Shown in pieces: positions 22,911 to 27,631 of a stretch of DNA of 27,631 nt (positions are counted from its first letter, which is position 1; every line of letters starts with the position of its first letter). Made by a program: the position numbers and the translations under genes. This DNA is from Prevotella sp. (GTDB lineage: Bacteria > Bacteroidota > Bacteroidia > Bacteroidales > Bacteroidaceae). The notes beneath the pieces were generated by a model that was not told where the DNA came from, searched no databases, and saw only the letters and a list, made by a program, of their open reading frames with translations. Location of the stretch: the NCBI GenBank assembly GCA_016291915.1, contig JAEEZP010000140.1, positions 1 through 27,631 of the forward strand. The letters run 5' to 3'.

Positions 22911-25013
22911 ATGAAAAGAGCACTTATCATCTTCGTCAGCTTTCTCTTGGCAATGAACATCGTGGCACAAGAGAAAATCAACCGCAGGGCATTGGTAGAG
23001 CGACATGCTCCTCAAGTAACACGTATCGAACCCTTGGATGCATTGTCAGTAGGCAACGGCCGTTTTGCATATACGGTGGATGCCACCGGCATGCAGTCGT
23101 TTCCCGAACTGTATAGTCAAGGAGTTCCTTTGGGCACACAGAGTCAGTGGGGATGGCACTCGTTCGACAATCCGGAAAATCTCCGTTTCGAGGAGACGCT
23201 GCGAGAGGTTAACCTTGGTCATGGACATAAGGAGTTATATACCGTGCAGCAGAAAGACGATCCGAGGAGTAAGGCAGCCAGTGACTGGTATCGTGTGAAC
23301 CCCCACCGGTTACATCTGGGTATCTTCGGGTTTGACTTCCTACCGGAGGAGAAAGACAGCATCAAGAATATCCACCAACAACTGGATATGTGGAAGGGAA
23401 TCATCAACAGTCATTTTGAGAAAGGACATGATTCATATGATGTACGTACGGCCGTGGATCCAAATGCCGACAGGGTACTCATTGAGATGGTGAATACTGC
23501 ACGTAGCCCATTGATGATCCGCTTTCCTTACCCCACCGGCGGTCATTGTGATGATGCCTGCGATTGGCAACAGGATGATAAGCATCTTACCGAGTTGATC
23601 AGGGAGACACCAGCGGGAATTATCCTCAAAAGAACCTTAGGAGAGACTGTCTATTATGTATCGCTCTCCTGGAAGGGGAAGATGCTGTGCCAGCAAAAGA
23701 GTAAACATGCTTGGCTCCTCCAACCACAGCAGGATCGCCAGACTGTGTGTTGTTCTTTCTCTCAGACAATGCCAGCAACTATAACTCCGTTGAAAGAAAA
23801 TCTCTTTGAAGCAACAATGGATTATTGGAAGGCTTTCTGGACAAAGGGGGCTGCTGTGGATTTCTCCCATTGTACTGATCCGAGAGCTTTCGAACTGGAG
23901 CGCAGGGTTGTACTCAGCCAATATCTCTTAGCCATCCAGTGTGCCGGGGATATTCCACCGCAGGAGACAGGGCTTACTTATAACTCATGGTTCGGGAAAT
24001 TCCATTTGGAAATGATTTATTGGCATGAGGCATGGTTACCGCTGTGGAATCATCCAGAGATGCTCGAGCGCACCATGAAATGGTATCATCAGGCTATTCC
24101 CAATGCCCGCACCATTGCCCGACGACAGGGATTCAAGGGATTACGATGGATGAAGATGACCGACCCCAGTAGTATTGAGGCACCCTCCAGCGTGGGTAGT
24201 TATCTGATATGGCAACAGCCACATATCATCACATTAGCAGAACTGATCTACCGTCGCACACAGAGTAAGTCATTCCTTGAGGAATATTATCCGCTGATAG
24301 AAGAGACGAGTGTGTGGATGGCGGATTTCGTCAACTATGACAAGAAAAAGAAACGATACCTCTTAAGGGGATTTATTCCCGCACAGGAGACACTGAAGGC
24401 TGCAGAGACGGTGAACGCGCCCTTCGAACTGTCGTATTGGCATTACGGACTGCTCACCGCTCAGAAATGGCGTGAGCGTATGGGACTACCGAGAAATAAA
24501 GAATGGGATAAGATTATCGGACAACTGTCTACGTTAGCAGCAGATGAAGAGGGACGTTATCTGGCAGCGGAATCAGCAGTGGATACCTACCGTGATATCC
24601 GTTTTACCTCCGACCATATGGCGGTACTAGGGGCACTTGGAATCCTACCGATGAACAACCTGATCGACAAACAAAAGATGCAGCGGACACTCAACTGGGT
24701 ATGGGACAACTGGAACTGGAACAAGACATGGGGATGGGATTACCCCATGACAGCCATGTGTGCAGCACGGTTGGGTGATGGCGAGAAGGCAGTCGGCGCC
24801 TTGCTCATGAACAACCGTACGAACACGTATTTAGTAAGTGGGCACAACTATCAGGATGCACGACTGCGGTTGTACCTCCCGGGGAATGGTGGACTACTCA
24901 CTGCCATCGCAATGATGTGCGCGGGATGGGATGGTAACGATCAGCGTAACCCCGGTTTCCCAAAAGACGGTTCCTGGGATGTACGCTGGGAAGGCCTGCA
25001 GCCACTGCCATGA
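22911..25013 (+). CDS. Secreted six-hairpin glycosidase of unassigned family (GH65/GH95-like)
   Basis: A 700-aa exported protein (signal peptide MKRALIIFVSFLLAMNIVAQ). Residues about 40-290 form a beta-rich N-terminal domain starting LDALSVGNGRFAYTVDATG, close in style to the LPVGNG opening of GH95 and to GH65. A linker with DYWKAFW (about 304-310) leads into an alpha/alpha barrel (about 325-690) with HLEMIYWHEAWLPLWNHPE, as in the clan of GH65/GH95 enzymes, and NGGLLTAIAMM near the end. Acidic residues at 493 and 499 (PAQETLKAAET) are candidate catalysts. I cannot place it in a numbered family with confidence. An upstream in-frame ATG (22602) would add 103 residues but lies before the promoter and overlaps the dipeptidase gene. 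It is 45 nt ahead of the fucosidase gene, so it may act on fucosylated glycans. Confidence 0.7.
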   Translation: MKRALIIFVSFLLAMNIVAQEKINRRALVERHAPQVTRIEPLDALSVGNGRFAYTVDATGMQSFPELYSQGVPLGTQSQWGWHSFDNPENLRFEETLREVNLGHGHKELYTVQQKDDPRSKAASDWYRVNPHRLHLGIFGFDFLPEEKDSIKNIHQQLDMWKGIINSHFEKGHDSYDVRTAVDPNADRVLIEMVNTARSPLMIRFPYPTGGHCDDACDWQQDDKHLTELIRETPAGIILKRTLGETVYYVSLSWKGKMLCQQKSKHAWLLQPQQDRQTVCCSFSQTMPATITPLKENLFEATMDYWKAFWTKGAAVDFSHCTDPRAFELERRVVLSQYLLAIQCAGDIPPQETGLTYNSWFGKFHLEMIYWHEAWLPLWNHPEMLERTMKWYHQAIPNARTIARRQGFKGLRWMKMTDPSSIEAPSSVGSYLIWQQPHIITLAELIYRRTQSKSFLEEYYPLIEETSVWMADFVNYDKKKKRYLLRGFIPAQETLKAAETVNAPFELSYWHYGLLTAQKWRERMGLPRNKEWDKIIGQLSTLAADEEGRYLAAESAVDTYRDIRFTSDHMAVLGALGILPMNNLIDKQKMQRTLNWVWDNWNWNKTWGWDYPMTAMCAARLGDGEKAVGALLMNNRTNTYLVSGHNYQDARLRLYLPGNGGLLTAIAMMCAGWDGNDQRNPGFPKDGSWDVRWEGLQPLP

Positions 25014-25058
25014 TGAAATTATTTGTTTACTCGTCAACTCATATAAACATAATAAACC

Positions 25059-26348
25059 ATGAAAAAGATCTTTATATTCTTAATGCTTCTATCGAGCATG
25101 ACCATGCAGGCACAGTATGTGCCCACCCCTGAGAATATCCAGGCACGACAACAGTTTGACGGTTTCCGTTTCGGTATTTTCCTGCACTGGGGAATCTACA
25201 GTGAATTCGCTCAGGGAGAATGGTACCTCAACACCGGTAAACTGAATAAAGACGAATACGCCAAGGCAGCGTCCTGCTTCTACCCTATTCTCTTTGACGC
25301 CAATCAATGGATCAAAGCCATCAAAGCCTCCGGGGCAAAGTACATCACCTTCACCAGCAGACATCACGACAGTTTCTCCATGTACAAGACCAACGAGAGC
25401 CGATACAACATTGTGGATGCCACACCCTTTAAACGTGATGTACTGAAAGAACTGGCTGCGGCATGCCAGAAGGAAGGTATTCAGTTTCATCTCTATTACA
25501 GTATTCTCGACTGGATACGTGAAGACTACCCCATCGGACGCACCGGTCATGACACCGGCAGGACCCCACGCCCTAACTACGACACTTATTTCCAGTTTAT
25601 GAAAAACCAAGTGAAGGAGTTGCTCACCAACTATCCCAATGTTGCCGCACTATGGTTTGACGGTTATTGGGATCACAACAAAGACGTACCTGCCTTCGAC
25701 TGGCGACTGCCAGAGTTCTATCGTTATATCCATGCCCTCAAGCCCGAATGCCTGATAGGTAATAACCACCATACTGACCCTATCGAGGGAGAGGACTTCC
25801 AGATGTTTGAACGCGACCTTCCGGGTGAGAACAAAGCCGGACTGTCACCTCAGGGCATCAGTGAACTGCCGCTGGAGATGTGTCAGACGATGAATGGCAT
25901 GTGGGGTTATAAGGTGGCTGATCAGGATTACAAGTCTGTGGAAGAGTTGGTCACGCTGATCATCAACGCCGCCGCAAAAGGATGTAACCTCCTGTTGAAT
26001 ATCGGTCCTCAGCCCAACGGCGAACTACCGGCGCTGGCCATCAACCGTCTGCAGGGCATCGGCAAATGGATGAACACATATGGTGAAACTATCTATGGTA
26101 CCCATCGTGGCATTGACGATGCACCATGGGGTGTTACCACGAAGAAAGGCAGCACCACCTTCATCCATGTGCTCAACAAGGAATACCGTGAGATAGAATA
26201 TCCTCTTGCTAAACGACCGAAACTTGTGAAGGATTTCCTTTCTGGCAATGTCCTCAAATACAAGTATGACAAGAAAAAGAAAACTGTAATCATTCCGCTG
26301 GATGGCATTGCCGGTGTTCCCGACCGTGTCGTCACCATGATAGAATAA
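25059..26348 (+). CDS. Alpha-L-fucosidase, glycoside hydrolase family 29
   Basis: A 429-aa exported enzyme (signal peptide MKKIFIFLMLLSSMTMQA) releasing alpha-L-fucose from glycans by a retaining mechanism. The TIM-barrel domain fills most of the protein: FGIFLHWGIYSEFAQGEWY (HWG at 43-45), YITFTSRHHDSFSMY (101-104), and the nucleophile Asp201 in AALWFDGYWD, the GH29 hallmark. NHHTDPIEGEDFQMFERD (about 236-252) is the usual region of the acid/base and C-terminal loops. A small C-terminal beta-domain follows from about residue 355. It lies between the six-hairpin glycosidase gene and cutC, whose start is 1 nt past this stop. Whether it belongs to the broad GH29-A or the linkage-restricted GH29-B group cannot be settled by eye. 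Confidence 0.9.
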   Translation: MKKIFIFLMLLSSMTMQAQYVPTPENIQARQQFDGFRFGIFLHWGIYSEFAQGEWYLNTGKLNKDEYAKAASCFYPILFDANQWIKAIKASGAKYITFTSRHHDSFSMYKTNESRYNIVDATPFKRDVLKELAAACQKEGIQFHLYYSILDWIREDYPIGRTGHDTGRTPRPNYDTYFQFMKNQVKELLTNYPNVAALWFDGYWDHNKDVPAFDWRLPEFYRYIHALKPECLIGNNHHTDPIEGEDFQMFERDLPGENKAGLSPQGISELPLEMCQTMNGMWGYKVADQDYKSVEELVTLIINAAAKGCNLLLNIGPQPNGELPALAINRLQGIGKWMNTYGETIYGTHRGIDDAPWGVTTKKGSTTFIHVLNKEYREIEYPLAKRPKLVKDFLSGNVLKYKYDKKKKTVIIPLDGIAGVPDRVVTMIE

Positions 26349-26349
26349 G

Positions 26350-27021
26350 ATGAGAAGATTATTAGAAGTATGCTGTGGATCACTCACCGATGTGATCCAC
26401 GCTGTGGAAGGCGGTGCGGAGCGCATAGAACTGTGCTCCGCCCTGAGTGTGGACGGACTTACACCATCAATCGGACTGATAGAAGAAGTACGAAAACAGT
26501 TTCCGCATCTTATCCTCCATGTGCTGATCCGTCCCCGTGAGGGCAACTTCGTCTATACGGATTCAGAAAAGGCTGTCATCTACAGCGATATCCATCATGC
26601 TATTGATGCAGGTGCAGACGGTATTGTCTGTGGGGCCCTCACCCCAGAAGGGGATATCGACACGGCAGCTGTACGTGAGATGCTCCATTGTTGTGAAGGA
26701 CACCCTTTCACGTTCCACCGTGCTTTTGACGTTTGTCGCAATCCTCTCTCCGCCTTGTCCGAACTGAAGGAGATAGGAGTTACCCGTATCCTTACAAGTG
26801 GTCAGCAACCCTCGGCCGTTGAGGGAATCGCATTATTAAAGCAGTTGGTGGACATCGCGCAGGGTTCCCCTATCATCATGCCGGGCGGCGGAGTAAACAG
26901 CGGGAATGCATCACATCTCCTCCGGGCAACCGGTGTCCTCGAGCTGCACGGTTCCTGTCGGCATGGTACTCTCACCACCGATCCTACAGAGGTTGCAAAT
27001 ATCCTTCAGTTGATAAACTGA
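26350..27021 (+). CDS. cutC: CutC family protein (copper homeostasis protein name), short form
   Basis: A 223-aa TIM-barrel protein with the CutC signatures LLEVCCGSLTDVIHAVEGGA, ERIELCSALSVDGLTPS, LIRPREGNFVYTD, FTFHRAFDVC, RILTSGQQ and IMPGGGVNSGN. The family was named for copper tolerance in E. coli, but its biochemical activity is unsettled. Compared with the about 248-aa E. coli protein as I recall it, the C-terminal stretch between ELHGS and the last helix, normally holding a MxYRN-type segment, is about 25 residues shorter. It starts 1 nt after the fucosidase stop (TAAGATG), so it is translationally coupled to two secreted glycosidase genes, which argues for a link to sugar metabolism. 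It is cytosolic, with no signal peptide. Family call is firm; function is not. Confidence 0.92.
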   Translation: MRRLLEVCCGSLTDVIHAVEGGAERIELCSALSVDGLTPSIGLIEEVRKQFPHLILHVLIRPREGNFVYTDSEKAVIYSDIHHAIDAGADGIVCGALTPEGDIDTAAVREMLHCCEGHPFTFHRAFDVCRNPLSALSELKEIGVTRILTSGQQPSAVEGIALLKQLVDIAQGSPIIMPGGGVNSGNASHLLRATGVLELHGSCRHGTLTTDPTEVANILQLIN

Positions 27022-27029
27022 GGAAATGA

Positions 27030-27631
27030 TCACAGTTTCTGTATCACCTTCATCAGTTGTTCACCGAGTCCGATGGTGTAACCTTGTTGGATGAAAACCA
27101 CACGATTAAAGGTGTCGCATATCAAGAATATGGGGAGGGTATTGTTTGTCAGTTTCATCTCACGACGTACCTCATCGATGATGGCATGCTTGTCGATGCC
27201 CCACACTACTGTGTTCGGCAATTCACTGAACTCACTGAAGTTAAAACGCTGGTAAGCATCCTCATCCTCCAACAGTAATATCATCTTTCTACCCCACTGT
27301 TCAAAATCCTTCTTATAGAGAGATATATCACGCAGGGTATGATTTGTGGGTTCGTTGTTGGGAGCCACAATGCCAACAATGTAATAGCCTCGACCTGTGG
27401 TGGAGAGAAGACTCTTCTCCTGTTTTTCAGCAGTGTCGAAATAGAGATCCTCCGCATTCAGACTGCCGATAACCTGAATGTTCTCCTTACTCTCACGCAT
27501 GGTAAATGACAGGTGTGTGTCTTGATCTTTCCTAATGGAGAACTGTTCCATATGCACCAGTACACCGCCCTTGGCCAGACGGGTACCGACAGTAAGCATA
27601 TAGTCACCCTCATCGAGCATCACCCCCTGCG
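27030..27631 (-). CDS. C-terminal part of a large secreted protein (transglutaminase-core type suspected)
   Basis: Open from the stop at 27030 to the right edge, about 200 codons; no genuine start is in view and the frame continues upstream (QGVMLDEGDY). The piece holds a beta-sandwich segment (GDYMLTVGTRLAKGGVLVHMEQFSI) and then a thioredoxin-like fold: YYIVGIVAPNNEPTNHTLRDI, KMILLLEDEDAYQRF, LPIFLICDTFNRVVFIQQGYT and the closing helix GLGEQLMKVIQKL. This ending resembles large Bacteroidales periplasmic proteins with a transglutaminase-like core upstream, but that domain is outside the window, so the name is tentative. No CxxC redox motif is present in the thioredoxin-like part. It faces cutC with only 8 nt between the stops and no obvious terminator. 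Confidence 0.5.
   Translation of the reverse strand, partial: QGVMLDEGDYMLTVGTRLAKGGVLVHMEQFSIRKDQDTHLSFTMRESKENIQVIGSLNAEDLYFDTAEKQEKSLLSTTGRGYYIVGIVAPNNEPTNHTLRDISLYKKDFEQWGRKMILLLEDEDAYQRFNFSEFSELPNTVVWGIDKHAIIDEVRREMKLTNNTLPIFLICDTFNRVVFIQQGYTIGLGEQLMKVIQKL

Noticed and set aside
1..27631. A defence system, prophage or integrative element
   Set aside because: No integrase, transposase, toxin-antitoxin pair, nuclease or phage structural gene was recognised; every long gene fits ordinary chromosomal functions.

Overview
The window reads as a chromosomal stretch of a Bacteroidota member, most likely a gut or oral Bacteroidales of the Prevotella/Segatella type. The support is a SusC/SusD pair, many secreted lipoproteins, an S9 dipeptidyl peptidase, and promoters of the Bacteroidota form (TAnnTTTG at -7, TTTG about 18-21 nt upstream) in front of most transcription units. 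The genus is inferred, not proven. No rRNA, tRNA, insertion sequence, prophage, CRISPR array or recognisable defence system was found.

Layout. 1-574 (-): start of an S9/DPP-IV peptidase running off the left edge. 575-1512: a 0.94-kb gene-free stretch with a 44-bp tandem repeat and a mosaic of palindromic modules. 1513-2430 (+): TIGR01212-type radical SAM protein. 2506-5859 (-): a five-gene unit, read from the right: small protein resembling a type IX secretion sorting domain, lipoprotein L,D-transpeptidase, ECF sigma factor, one-helix putative anti-sigma protein, small CpxP-like secreted protein. 5961-8301 (-): mazG, a small lipoprotein and RNase Z. 8416-9357 (-): membrane-anchored alpha/beta hydrolase. 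9480-16652 (-): three-gene glycan-uptake operon (beta-helix lipoprotein of DUF4957/DUF5123 type, SusC, SusD), closed by a strong terminator and with no enzyme or regulator beside it. 17070-21051 (+): valS and, 1 nt later, a C11 (clostripain-type) peptidase lipoprotein. 21140-22789 (-): C69 dipeptidase. 22911-27021 (+): a secreted six-hairpin glycosidase of unassigned family, a GH29 alpha-L-fucosidase, and cutC. 27030-27631 (-): C-terminal part of a large secreted protein.

How it fits together. Much of the window concerns the cell envelope and nutrient capture: outer-membrane glycan import, secreted peptidases, fucose removal, cell-wall crosslinking and an ECF stress unit. Housekeeping genes (valS, rnz, mazG) are interspersed. 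Several gene starts are corrected here because the first ATG lies upstream of, or inside, a good promoter.

The least explained items are the repeat region at 774-1389, the sigma factor/L,D-transpeptidase/sorting-domain operon, the unassigned glycosidase coupled to fucosidase and a short CutC, and the 7-bp periodic arrays beside three terminator hairpins.
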